Below are positions 1 through 8,553 of a stretch of DNA of 64,000 bases, in pieces. The notes under the pieces are model-generated. The model was not told the DNA's origin and searched no databases. It saw nothing but the letters and a program-made list of their open reading frames with translations. Source of the DNA: Sinorhizobium sp. B11 (GTDB taxonomy: Bacteria; Pseudomonadota; Alphaproteobacteria; Rhizobiales; Rhizobiaceae); NCBI GenBank assembly GCA_039725955.1, contig CP091033.1:1550001-1614000 (forward strand), written 5' to 3'. How positions within the stretch are numbered: position 1 is the stretch's first letter; the number at the start of each line of letters is the position of its first letter. Made by a program: the position numbers and the translations under genes.

Positions 1-54
1 GCCACTGCTTCCGAAATACATGATGGATCGTCCGGAATGACGCAGGACTTTGGG

Positions 55-987
55 ATGTCGGCGGCACGCAATGACGTGCTGTCAGAGGTGTTGAAGCTGA
101 TCCGTCTACGCGGTGAGTTGGTTTACAGCGCTTTTCTCGGAGAACCGTGGGGGCTGCAGTTTCAGCCCGGACCCGCACACTTTTATTTCATTGAGACGGG
201 TCAGGTCTTGGTGACACCGGCCGGCGAGAGGCCAACGCGGGTCAATCAGGGCGATCTTGTCTTGTTGCCACTGGGAAAAGGCCACGTGATCACCGACGCC
301 CTGGGTTCACCGGCGGAGAATATCGGCTTGGTCGCGGCCGAACATTTCGATCGAGACGAGTTGGTATTGCGACATGGCGGTGACGGGCCGGTCAGCCAAC
401 TGGTCGGAGGCTTTTTCAGCTTCGAGGGAAGCCAGCTTCCCGCGGTCATGTCCGCGCTTCCGGCCTTGATTCACATCCCTCGCGGCGACGCCGGAACACC
501 GCCATGGCTCGCAGCCATATCGCGTTTCCTGGTCGCGGAGGCACGGCAACCTGATCCAGGCTCGTCCCTGATGATTTCCCGCCTGATCGACCTCCTGGTC
601 ATTCGTACCTTGCGCAGTTGGGCAGCAATCGAGGCCAACCACATGGGATGGCTTGGAGGATTGGGCGAGGAGCGAATTGGACGGGTCCTCAACGCCATGC
701 ACGCTGATCCCTTCCGGCGCTGGACCGTGCAGTCGCTTGCCGAGATCGCAAGAATGTCCCGCTCCATTTTTGCAGAGCGATTTGCCGCCGCAGTGGGCGA
801 GCCGCCTCTGCGTTACCTGTCGCGATGGCGTCTCACGATAGCCGCCGACTTGCTCCGCAGCGGCGGATTGAAAGTAACCGAAGCGGCCTATCGCAGCGGA
901 TATGCATCGGATGCGGCGTTCAGCCGTGCGTTCAAGGCCCATTTCGGATATGCGCCGAGCGAGGCCAAGAACCGCCAATTGCCGTGA
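55..987 (+). CDS. AraC family transcriptional regulator with N-terminal cupin
   Basis: The protein has an N-terminal cupin-like sensor half (about residues 20-110, with a GD-LVLLPLG stretch typical of AraC_binding/cupin_6). Its C-terminal AraC double helix-turn-helix covers about residues 215-305: WTVQSLAEIARMSRSIFAERF, then VTEAAYRSGYASDAAFSRAF. It should bind DNA and respond to a small ligand that cannot be named from sequence. I place the start at 55 because AGGA at 44-47 lies 7 bases upstream; an in-frame ATG at 37 is possible but lacks a good ribosome site. The next gene downstream on the same strand is an exported metallohydrolase, a plausible but unproven target. Confidence 0.88.
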   Translation: MSAARNDVLSEVLKLIRLRGELVYSAFLGEPWGLQFQPGPAHFYFIETGQVLVTPAGERPTRVNQGDLVLLPLGKGHVITDALGSPAENIGLVAAEHFDRDELVLRHGGDGPVSQLVGGFFSFEGSQLPAVMSALPALIHIPRGDAGTPPWLAAISRFLVAEARQPDPGSSLMISRLIDLLVIRTLRSWAAIEANHMGWLGGLGEERIGRVLNAMHADPFRRWTVQSLAEIARMSRSIFAERFAAAVGEPPLRYLSRWRLTIAADLLRSGGLKVTEAAYRSGYASDAAFSRAFKAHFGYAPSEAKNRQLP

Positions 988-1056
988 GTGTCATCGAGCG
1001 CGGTACAGGTTACGAATGCAGGATCCGGGCCGGGATGCGGATCGAAACTCTGCCGG

Positions 1057-1104
1057 GATGACGTCTGGGCCTGTCCGTCTGGTGACAGTTGGAAATTTGA
1101 TGGA
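1057..1104 (+). pseudogene. Short remnant resembling the C-terminus of the 9.6 kb lipoprotein
   Basis: Reading from 1057 gives DDVWACPSGDSWKFDG. This matches the last residues of the intact lipoprotein at 9584-9946 (GVACPSGDSWKLGGQ), and the nucleotide match is also visible. No start codon or N-terminal half is present, so this is probably the tail of a lost paralogue. It is short enough that the call is tentative. Confidence 0.35.
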
Positions 1105-1241
1105 TACCCTACTCCGACCCTAGCTCCTTGAACTATATCCGTCGGGTTCGCCACGGTGATATCTTGGCGAGACTGCGAGGAGCCTGGCTTGATGATGGAG
1201 CCTAGGTGACTTCATAGCTCCCGAAGTGAGAGGATCTCGTC

Positions 1242-2123
1242 ATGCTGAATTCCAAAACATTGTTCGTGGCTTCGTCTCTGGCGTTGGCGATCACGGGATC
1301 CGCCTCCGCGCAGATGCCTCCGCAGCAGCCGGACTCGAAAGCCTTCAAGATTGGCTCCCTCGATCTGGTTTCATTGCACGACGCCCAGTTCGTGCTGCCC
1401 AATGACGGCAAGATCTTCGGTATAGGACACTCCACGGAGGAAATTGGTGAAGTACTAAAGGCGTCAGGTGCGCCGACCGATACCGTGACGCTGAGCGTGG
1501 ATGCGTTGTTGGTGAAAGAGCCAGCGCGCGTGATCCTGATCGATACCGGGGTCGGTGGAGCGCTGCAGCAGTCCCTCGCTCAGGCAGGCACCAAACCGGA
1601 AGAAATTACCGAGATTTTGATCACCCATTCGCATCCCGATCACATGGGCGGCCTCGTTAAGGACGGCAAGCTGGCCTTCCCCAAGGCAACGATCCGCATG
1701 TCGTCGGCGGAATGGGAGTTTGCCAGGAAGAACGCCCAACTTGAGGACGTCGTCAAGGTGATCGAAGGAAATGTGAAGACGTTCAATCCGGGCGTGGAGG
1801 TCGTGCCGCAGATAACTTCGGTCGGCTTGAAAGGCCACACACCGGGCCATGTCGGTTATGAAATCGTATCCGGCAAGGAGAAGCTGCTGGACATTGGTGA
1901 CACGGTGCACAGCTCGATCATCTCGCTTGTAAAACCGGAATGGCTCGTTGGGTTCGACAATGACGAAAAAGGCGGCGAGAAGAACCGCATCGACACCTTG
2001 AAGAAACTAGCGAAGGACAAGGAACTCGTCTTCACGCCGCACTTCCCCTTCCCGGGCGTCGGTCACATCGCAGCCGACGGCGATCACTTCTCGTGGCAGC
2101 CAAGCGTCCCGACAGCGAAGTAA
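1242..2123 (+). CDS. Exported metallo-beta-lactamase-fold hydrolase
   Basis: A classical signal peptide (residues 1-23, ending GSASA before QMPPQ) is followed by an MBL fold. The zinc motif HSHPDH lies at residues 129-134, a GHTPGHVG loop near 200, GDTVH near 222, and a final His in the PHFPFPG stretch. It is probably a periplasmic hydrolase in the broad lactonase/quinoprotein-relay-like MBL group; the substrate is not deducible. Length (293 aa) is normal. GAGAGGATC upstream gives a reasonable ribosome site. It follows the AraC gene after about 250 bases. Confidence 0.88.
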   Translation: MLNSKTLFVASSLALAITGSASAQMPPQQPDSKAFKIGSLDLVSLHDAQFVLPNDGKIFGIGHSTEEIGEVLKASGAPTDTVTLSVDALLVKEPARVILIDTGVGGALQQSLAQAGTKPEEITEILITHSHPDHMGGLVKDGKLAFPKATIRMSSAEWEFARKNAQLEDVVKVIEGNVKTFNPGVEVVPQITSVGLKGHTPGHVGYEIVSGKEKLLDIGDTVHSSIISLVKPEWLVGFDNDEKGGEKNRIDTLKKLAKDKELVFTPHFPFPGVGHIAADGDHFSWQPSVPTAK

Positions 2124-2325
2124 TCGCCCGGTCCGGAACGAAAGGCAGTTTGAGAAGCGGAGCATCGATCTTGGCAATCTCGAGCCGGGTGTCTGGCGCG
2201 AATTTGCCTGTGAACAAACTATTCGAAAAGTTGTAATTTCCCGCGATCCGGGTAATCCGTTGAAAAGTATTCAATCTGAGAAATATGCATTTTGTTCAGA
2301 TACAACTTGATCAGGACGAACATCT

Positions 2326-2961
2326 TTGAGCAAAGAAATTCCCAGCATCAATGATCTGGCACATCAATTTTATCGGGATCATAAGAAGGTTCTTGATCTG
2401 CTTGCGAAACCGAGCCCTGCGCTTGGCTTTAACGTCGCGGCTCAAAGATTGTTCGGCAAAACGCCCGAGCGAAAGCAGGTGCTTGCAACTGTTGTCGGTC
2501 AATTCGTCTACTGTCGAATGGAAAAGAACCAGGTAACCTTCCTACCGGCTGTCTGGAAGGACAAACTGGACAACATGCAAAGCATTTGGACAGGCTGTGA
2601 GAACTGGTGGCTTGGATACCCGCTCATCACCTATCTGTCGACAAGGTCCGGCAAGAACGGTGCTGACGGCGAGCTGCATCTCAATATCGAGCTGGGCCCG
2701 CTTTCGGACCACCGGCTTCGAAAAGGAATTATCGCTACTCTCGCAGCGGAAGCATCTGCGAAAGGCCTGAAACGGATCGGGTTTCCGGCCGGAGCGGCCG
2801 ACAACGGACGCCTATACTCCCGGTTCTTGCAGAAAAGCTCGGTTTCGCTCGACGATTCTTACAACGCGCATGAGGTCGAACAGAAAATGCGCCATCTCCT
2901 TGTTGAATTCGAACCAGAATTCGATTTTGTCGCAAGCGTCATCCCGCAGTTCCCCATTTAA
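2326..2961 (+). CDS. Hypothetical protein (211 aa)
   Basis: I do not recognise this family. The frame opens with TTG at 2326, with AGGACGA at 2313-2319 as ribosome site. The protein is soluble-looking, without a signal peptide or membrane segment, with basic and aromatic residues in the N-terminal half (NQVTFLPAVWKDKL, CENWWLGYPLI) and an acidic C-terminus. Codon use resembles its neighbours. It sits between the metallohydrolase and the flagellin on the same strand, about 250 bases from each, so it is probably transcribed alone. Confidence 0.7.
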   Translation: MSKEIPSINDLAHQFYRDHKKVLDLLAKPSPALGFNVAAQRLFGKTPERKQVLATVVGQFVYCRMEKNQVTFLPAVWKDKLDNMQSIWTGCENWWLGYPLITYLSTRSGKNGADGELHLNIELGPLSDHRLRKGIIATLAAEASAKGLKRIGFPAGAADNGRLYSRFLQKSSVSLDDSYNAHEVEQKMRHLLVEFEPEFDFVASVIPQFPI

Positions 2962-3145
2962 GAAACCACTATCTCCCGTTAGCTTGCCGTTAACCTTCTC
3001 GGGTGCAAATGCGTTAACGATAATTCGCGGGACGATTGAAATCGCAACCCACAGTAATGAGTTTCGACCCTCAAGGTCTATGCGTAACGGTCTCGCCATG
3101 ATGACGAGCACCCCCAGTGGTTAACCGTTGAAGTGTTCCGACATC

Positions 3146-3187
3146 GCTAGCAGCCTGCGCCGGACCGGCTGAAGTCCGGGGGCTAGC
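3146..3187 (+). promoter_or_regulatory. Hairpin in the flagellin mRNA leader
   Basis: GCTAGC at 3146-3151 pairs with GCTAGC at 3182-3187, and inside them CCGGAC (3160-3165) pairs with GTCCGG (3174-3179) around an 8-base loop. The structure ends 21 bases before the flagellin GTG start and just before the ribosome site (CACGGGG, 3195-3201). In alphaproteobacteria FlbT controls flagellin mRNA through its 5' leader, so this could be such a target. That link is inference. Confidence 0.5.
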
Positions 3188-3208
3188 CTATTCCCACGGG
3201 GCTTTAAC

Positions 3209-4936
3209 GTGACCAGCATTCTGACGAACACATCCGCCATCGCCGCACTTCAGACGCTTCGAAGCGTCAACGCGGGACTTGAGAAAACACAGCATCAAGT
3301 CAGCTCCGGCCTTCGGATTCAAAAGGCATCAGACAACGCGGCTTATTGGGCGATCTCGACAACGATGAGGTCGGACAACAGGGCATTTTCGGCTGTATCC
3401 GACGCCATCGAATTGGGGGCAGCGACGGTCGACACGGCTTATGCCGCGACGTCGTCCATCATCGACATCCTTGGTGAATTCAAAGCCAAACTCGTTGCGG
3501 CCAAGGAAAAAGGCGTCGAAAAATCGAAAATTCAGGACGAACTCAACCAGCTTAGCGCGCAGGCGCAGGCAGCCGTGACATCGGCGAGCTTCAGCGGCCA
3601 GAACTGGCTGAGTACCAACGCTTCGACGCACCTGATGGAAACCACCGAACTTGCAACCGATGTGGCCTCTTCCTTCGTTCGTTCGGAGAATGGAGCGGTG
3701 GCCGTCACGACGACGAAGGTGAACCTCAAGAACACCAGCATGCTGAACGCCGGAGGCGGCGGCATCCTGCAGAAGGAGCTCGGCGGTGTCGGCGACATCG
3801 GCGGCTTCCGAAGCACGGGCATCAATTCCGTGGCGCACGAAGGCCACGAAAGCCACAGTTTCACCGGCCCGGCGACTTTCGGCACCACGGACTACATCAC
3901 GTTCGATCTGGTCGTGGATGCAGGTACGCTTTCGGGAGGTATCACCTATTCCGGGCTGAGGATCGACAAGGCAGTCATCGACTCCGCGCTAGGCACGAGC
4001 GACGGCACGATCCATGACGGTGCAGAGATGCGGAAAGTGCTCCAGAAAGTATTCGCCGACAACGCTGTCAAAGCGACCGCCAATGAGACAATGTTCACAG
4101 GCTCGACGACAGCACCGGATGTCTTTGAGATCGGTTCCCTTGAGACTTCCGGTCATCCAGGTTCCAGCATCAATATCTCCAATGTCGTATCCAATCTCGG
4201 AAGCTCGTATCCCGCCGGCTTCGCCATGGGCCTGGAAAACCCGCCGAGACAGAACCACGACAATATGTATCCGGAAGCGTGGTTCGATTTCACCAAGCCG
4301 TTCACCGTATCGCCGACGTCGCAGATTTTCTTCGACGCTCAGGTCGGCCCCGGCGCGCCTCAATCCTTCACGATCGACCGTGCGACCGTCGATGCGGCAC
4401 TCGGCACGACCGACGGCACAGTTGGAAGTGCCGCGGACCTCGCGACCGTCATAGAATACGTCACGACCGGGATGGGCCTTTCAGTGACCACGTCCGGCAA
4501 CCAACTGACGTTTTCCGCGGATCGGACGATGTTTCCGGAAGCAGGCAATCGCGCCGCCCGCGTCATGGTCGGGAATGTCACGTCCAATCCGACCTGGGCT
4601 TTGGAATTCGATCTCGCCGAAGTCGATGTGACGACCTCAAGCTTCACTGTCGACGAATACCTGGTTGGCGTCGAATATATGCTCCATCGATCGACGACCA
4701 GCGGCAGCGTCCTTGGCTCCCTCGACAAGCGCCTGGGCATGCAGTCGGATTTCGTAAGCCATCTTCAGGCCAGCATGAAATCCGGTATCGGACGCTTGGT
4801 CGATGCAGACATGGAAGAAGTATCCGCGAGGCTGACGGCCCAACAAACCCAGCAACAGCTGTCCGTCCAGGCACTTCAGATCGCCAATCAGGGACCGAGT
4901 TCGATTCTTCAGCTTTACTCGGGACGTCAGGGCTAG
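3209..4936 (+). CDS. Flagellin with duplicated central domain
   Basis: The N-terminal D0/D1 domain is typical of flagellin (SAIAALQTLRSVNAGLEKTQ, then QVSSGLRIQKASDNAAYWAI, residues about 9-50). The C-terminal D1/D0 helix (RLTAQQTQQQLSVQALQIAN) ends in SSILQLYSGRQG, where rhizobial flagellins usually end in LSLFR. At 575 aa it is longer than common rhizobial flagellins (about 320-430 aa). The extra length is a surface-exposed region with two related units starting near residues 252 (IDKAVIDSALGTSDGTIHDG) and 389 (IDRATVDAALGTTDGTVGSA). The start is GTG at 3209. No other flagellar gene is nearby, so this is an orphan flagellin whose export would rely on a system encoded elsewhere. Confidence 0.93.
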   Translation: MTSILTNTSAIAALQTLRSVNAGLEKTQHQVSSGLRIQKASDNAAYWAISTTMRSDNRAFSAVSDAIELGAATVDTAYAATSSIIDILGEFKAKLVAAKEKGVEKSKIQDELNQLSAQAQAAVTSASFSGQNWLSTNASTHLMETTELATDVASSFVRSENGAVAVTTTKVNLKNTSMLNAGGGGILQKELGGVGDIGGFRSTGINSVAHEGHESHSFTGPATFGTTDYITFDLVVDAGTLSGGITYSGLRIDKAVIDSALGTSDGTIHDGAEMRKVLQKVFADNAVKATANETMFTGSTTAPDVFEIGSLETSGHPGSSINISNVVSNLGSSYPAGFAMGLENPPRQNHDNMYPEAWFDFTKPFTVSPTSQIFFDAQVGPGAPQSFTIDRATVDAALGTTDGTVGSAADLATVIEYVTTGMGLSVTTSGNQLTFSADRTMFPEAGNRAARVMVGNVTSNPTWALEFDLAEVDVTTSSFTVDEYLVGVEYMLHRSTTSGSVLGSLDKRLGMQSDFVSHLQASMKSGIGRLVDADMEEVSARLTAQQTQQQLSVQALQIANQGPSSILQLYSGRQG

Positions 4937-5262
4937 CGTGATGCGTCGGCGGCCGAGTCCGCCCGCCCGTTCTGGATACTCATCCCGCCGATCTAATTTC
5001 TAAAAGGCAGATTGCAGATGCAGGCGGACCGCACAGCCGGCTTTAGCGGGACTATAGGGCTTGGGTTCCCGGCAGTACGGTCCGCGCGTCTTGCTCGCGG
5101 CGAAGACTTAAGTTCCAGCCCACCGTAAGAAGTGATCGATGGATATCAGCCGAATACAGATGGCAGGAAACCTGGTCTCCATTTCGTCACATCGCCCTGT
5201 CTGACTGGGAGTGAAGCTCAAGGCAGTCACCGAAACAGCCGCGCGCATACCGGTCGCAATGA
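4937..5262. other. Non-coding gap with inverted repeat after flagellin
   Basis: No convincing gene is seen. GCGGACCG at 5024-5031 is repeated in inverse at 5078-5085 (CGGTCCGC), enclosing 46 bases, so the transcript could fold into a long-range stem. A weak GGCGG/CCGCC hairpin at 4948-4963 follows the flagellin stop but has no T tract, so termination there is doubtful. Confidence 0.3.
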
Positions 5263-5484
5263 CTAGGAGCAGCCGCGCTTCTGCATCCGCTTTAGGATTT
5301 TCGTTTTTTTCTCTACTTCATCACCGGGTCTCTTGCCGCCTGTCGTTCGCGACAAGCGATCCTGCATTTGTTCGCAGGTTTTGCGTGGGCGATTGTCATC
5401 CCGATCCTTCCGGCGAGCGTCGGCTTCGTCCCCGCTGCTCAACAACATCGTCGCAGAAACAAGGCTGACGATTGCGGTTCTCAC
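5263..5484 (-). CDS. Small putative exported protein (73 aa)
   Basis: The reading frame starts with GTG at 5484 and encodes a short hydrophobic leader (AIVSLVSATMLLSSG) ending in a possible AxA cleavage region (DEADA). A very basic, charged mature part with two cysteines follows (RKTCEQMQ and the C-terminal KRGCS). That is a common layout for small periplasmic proteins of rhizobia, but I recognise no family. The ribosome site (GAAGG about 10 bases upstream) is mediocre. It stands alone, facing the flagellin gene. Confidence 0.45.
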   Translation of the reverse strand: MRTAIVSLVSATMLLSSGDEADARRKDRDDNRPRKTCEQMQDRLSRTTGGKRPGDEVEKKTKILKRMQKRGCS

Positions 5485-6307
5485 TTGGGGCTGCCTTCGG
5501 GATTCGGTTGATTGCGATCCACCAGTCGCACGGGTTGCTTATCAACCCTACCACAATCGGACGGCGGCTGGAGTGCGTCCGATCGCAATGATGTCGACGC
5601 ATTTTGCACCATCAGGAACGGAAACGGCCTTCGGTAGCAGAACTGCCTGTCTGCGATTGCTTTGAAATACGGCACCTTGCTCCACGCGCGCGTGATCGCG
5701 CCACGCCCGGAAAGGAGACACCGGACCGGCTCGTCAACGAGGCGGTGTTCCGCCTGCCGGCAGGTTCCGGCACCAGTCGCGACCTCTACAAAAGTGACGT
5801 TATTATTCCGAGTCAACCAACACCCGAATAAAGTCGATTGCATCGATCTCCGACTTTATGGCGAATATGCTGGTAATGCTGGATCTCATTGACCCAGAGG
5901 GGAAGTATCGGTCAGAGGCAATATCGGCGCGACCCCTGAAGAAGAAGGACATCTACCCTCTCTTCGGGCCATATTTCAAATTCGGCACGTACCGGCGTCG
6001 AATTCCAGGCACTTTCCACTTCCGGTCCGACGAGTTTTCACAGTCATCCACGCGAGCTGGTCTCGCACAGCTGTGCACGTCGCACCGACGTGCACCCCGG
6101 CACCCACTTGCCACCACTCAAAGGTCTGTCGAGGCATTGACGAGCGAACCGGGATACAATCGTGCACTAAATTCTCCGCCCAGTCCGACCAGACACTTCG
6201 GCTCAATTGCGCTGTCACGCGTTTTTCACGCGACAATTTGCAACCATACGATTAACTCTCTCGCTCAAAACGTGTTGGCCGATCGTATCGCCGTGGGGTA
6301 TTGCGTC
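5485..6307. other. Long gap with palindromes and no clear gene
   Basis: Open frames exist here but none has a family signature, a good ribosome site or neighbour-like codon use. Two structured spots stand out. AAAGTCG at 5830-5836 is inverted at 5851-5857. At 6065-6095 a perfect 12-base palindrome (GCACAGCTGTGC, 6065-6076) overlaps a 10-base inverted repeat (GTGCACGTCG 6073-6082, CGACGTGCAC 6086-6095, 3-base spacer). They could be regulator sites or remnants of a small repeat. Confidence 0.4.
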
Positions 6308-6571
6308 ATGAAATTCGACACCTCTACCGAATTTGATCAAGTCATCCTCATCTTCAAAGATCCCGGCCGACGGCTGATCGTTCGGACCGTGCAGGAGGCT
6401 GCCAACGCTTTGCTGAAAGACTGGCCATCGGACGATGGCGAGGAGTTTTTATCTGCGGTGAAAGCGTGTGTCGACGTGATGACCGGAAAAGCCAGTAGCT
6501 GGGAGCTAAGAAGCGCGATCCTCCGGGCCGCTAATGAAGCTGGTGTGGCCGCGGTTGCCGTACTTCATTGA
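6308..6571 (+). CDS. DUF982 domain protein
   Basis: The 87-residue protein matches the DUF982 pattern known almost only from Rhizobiales: a short beta-rich start (DQVILIFKDPGRRLIVRTVQ), then helices with LLKDWP, FLSAVKACVDVMTG and a terminal AANEAGV. The longer open frame from 5858 is not supported; the family begins at the ATG at 6308, preceded by GGGG at 6296-6299. Function of DUF982 is unknown. It converges on the LysR gene across a 67-base gap containing a hairpin. Confidence 0.85.
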   Translation: MKFDTSTEFDQVILIFKDPGRRLIVRTVQEAANALLKDWPSDDGEEFLSAVKACVDVMTGKASSWELRSAILRAANEAGVAAVAVLH

Positions 6572-6580
6572 GCGATGGGC

Positions 6581-6605
6581 GCCCGCCATGGATCGTCCGG
6601 CGGGC
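6581..6605. terminator. Hairpin between convergent genes
   Basis: GCCCGCC (6581-6587) pairs with GGCGGGC (6599-6605) around an 11-base loop, between the convergent DUF982 and LysR genes. There is no clear T run on either side, so any termination would be weak or need Rho. Confidence 0.4.
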
Positions 6606-6638
6606 CATATCTGCTTCAGGTCGAAGCGATGGTGACAC

Positions 6639-7523
6639 CTAACCCGATCCCGCCAGAAGTGACGCGTGCTCGGCAAGCTTGCGAGCGGCGAACTCGGTGA
6701 AGAGCCGCACACGCTTCGTCTTGCGTGTCTCACCCTGCGTGAGAAGCCAGAGCGTGCCGTACATGCGCAGCTCAGTTCCAGGTACCCTCACCAGCGTTGG
6801 ATCGGCATCTCCGACGAAGCAAGGCAGAGTCGTCATTCCCAGCCCCTGCTGCACCGCGACGATCTGCGCCTCGGCATCCGTGACCCTGAACGGCACGCCT
6901 GAACTACGGGTCTCACCATGGCGGACCCATTCGGGAATACCGTGAGCACTTATGACGATCCACCGGACAGGATCGGGCCTGCCGGCATTCCATGCGGGCA
7001 GCAGATCGCGAGACATATAGATTGCGCCGAACACATCCGGCCCCTTCAGGCCGTGAAGATTGGGCGGCAGAGTCTTGCGGTCATAAACGACGCGGATCGC
7101 GACGTCGGCCTCTCGGTTTGTCAGGTTCGCCAGGTCGCCGGATGACATGATGTCCATCTCGATGTCCGGATGCGAGCGCGCGAAGTCAGCGAAATCAGGC
7201 ATGAGGAGGTGTGTCGCAAGTGTCGGGGCCAGCGTCACCCGCAGTAGCCCGCGCACGCTTTGGTCGCGACCGAGGACGCGGGTCTCCAACTGATGCGACG
7301 AGGCTTCCATCTGCTCCGCGAGCTCGCGTACCTCTTCCCCCGCCGCCGATATGTGATAACCGGAAGGCAGCTTCTCGAACATCCGCGCTCCAAGACGCTC
7401 CTCAAGCTGGCCGATACGCCGAAGGACAGTGGAATGGTTCACGCCGAGAACCAGGGCAGCCGCCCGGACTGATCCGGCTCGCGCCACGGCAAGAAAATAG
7501 CGAACGTCATCCCAGTCAATCAT
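6639..7523 (-). CDS. LysR family transcriptional regulator
   Basis: The N-terminal winged helix (MIDWDDVRYFLAVARAGSVR, HSTVLRRIGQLEERLG) is followed by a LysR substrate-binding domain with the usual TLAPTLATHLLMP start. I place the start at the ATG at 7523 (294 aa, the normal LysR length); the open frame extends to 7745 but that extension has no LysR character and crosses the control region. It is divergent from the SDR gene at 7749, the standard arrangement for a LysR regulator and its target. A decayed second copy of its C-terminus lies near 59.9 kb. Confidence 0.9.
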   Translation of the reverse strand: MIDWDDVRYFLAVARAGSVRAAALVLGVNHSTVLRRIGQLEERLGARMFEKLPSGYHISAAGEEVRELAEQMEASSHQLETRVLGRDQSVRGLLRVTLAPTLATHLLMPDFADFARSHPDIEMDIMSSGDLANLTNREADVAIRVVYDRKTLPPNLHGLKGPDVFGAIYMSRDLLPAWNAGRPDPVRWIVISAHGIPEWVRHGETRSSGVPFRVTDAEAQIVAVQQGLGMTTLPCFVGDADPTLVRVPGTELRMYGTLWLLTQGETRKTKRVRLFTEFAARKLAEHASLLAGSG

Positions 7524-7748
7524 GGTGCATTCCGGCACCGCAGCGGTGCGCCCTCCAAGCTGTTCTCCAATCCAAACTACCGCTTCACGCTTAGAAAGCA
7601 AATCGGCTAGCCAATCGAGGCGGATCGTTTTTGCACCACCCTTGTGCGTGCTTGCACACTGATACCCCGAATCCGGTGGCCCTATGTTGGTGTTCTCAGG
7701 GTTTGGCAAGCCAACCATACCCGCGGAACACAACGAAGGATGCACAAC

Positions 7749-8483
7749 ATGAACAGACTAAACGGAAAGACTGCCATTATCACCGGTGGTGCCACTGGCA
7801 TCGGCCGTGCCGCGGCGAAGCGCTTCATCGAGGAAGGCGCCTTCGTCTTCATCTTTGGTCGCAGGCAGGAAGCGCTTGACGCGGCCCTGGCCGATCTAGG
7901 GCCAAATGCCCGCTCTGTGCAAGGCTCGGTCTCCGACGAGGCGGACCTGGATCGTCTTTATGCTGCAGTGAAGGCCGAGCGCGGCAAACTCGACATCGTC
8001 TTTGCCAACGCCGGAGCGGGAAGTCCGCTTCCTCTTGGCAAAATCACCGCAGAGCATATCGACGACACCTTCGACACCAATGTGAAGGGCACGATCTTCA
8101 CGGTGCAGAAAGCGCTTCCGCTCATGGGACAAGGAGGGTCAATCATACTGACCGGATCGAGCGCAGGCACCACGGGGGCCCCGGCATTCACCGCCTACAG
8201 TGCCAGCAAGGCGGCGGTGCGCAACCTCGCCCGGACTTGGGCCGAGGACCTGAAGGGCACAGGCATCCGTGTCAACGTGCTCTCGCCCGGTGCAACGGCG
8301 ACCGAACTCGCGAAGGATGCACTTGGCGAGGAAGGGCAGAAGGCTTTCGCGTCGATCACCCCGCTCCAGCGCATGGCGGATCCGTCAGAAATCGCAGCTG
8401 TGGCCGCTTTCCTCGCGTCGTCGGACAGTAGCTTCATGACCGCCAGCGAAGTCGCCGTTGATGGCGGCCTCGCCCAGCTCTGA
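7749..8483 (+). CDS. SDR family NAD(P)-dependent oxidoreductase
   Basis: A classical short-chain dehydrogenase of 244 aa. The cofactor motif TGGATGIG is at residues 12-19, NAG near 87-89, and the catalytic set is Ser about 138, Tyr150 and Lys154 (YSASK). The start is the ATG at 7749, where the conserved NGKTAIITGG begins; the upstream frame is not part of the family. Substrate cannot be told. It is divergent from the LysR gene and followed 70 bases later by a second NADPH-type reductase, so both may be controlled by that regulator. Confidence 0.93.
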   Translation: MNRLNGKTAIITGGATGIGRAAAKRFIEEGAFVFIFGRRQEALDAALADLGPNARSVQGSVSDEADLDRLYAAVKAERGKLDIVFANAGAGSPLPLGKITAEHIDDTFDTNVKGTIFTVQKALPLMGQGGSIILTGSSAGTTGAPAFTAYSASKAAVRNLARTWAEDLKGTGIRVNVLSPGATATELAKDALGEEGQKAFASITPLQRMADPSEIAAVAAFLASSDSSFMTASEVAVDGGLAQL

Positions 8484-8553
8484 CGCTTAGCCTGCTTGCG
8501 CCTTCGAAAAACGAGCGGGGCGCCTGGGAATTCATGAACCAAGGGAGAAGATT

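Noticed and set aside
5858..6307. Upstream extension of the DUF982 frame
   Set aside because: The family is about 80-90 residues and is complete from 6308; the extension crosses the palindromes and has no homology visible.
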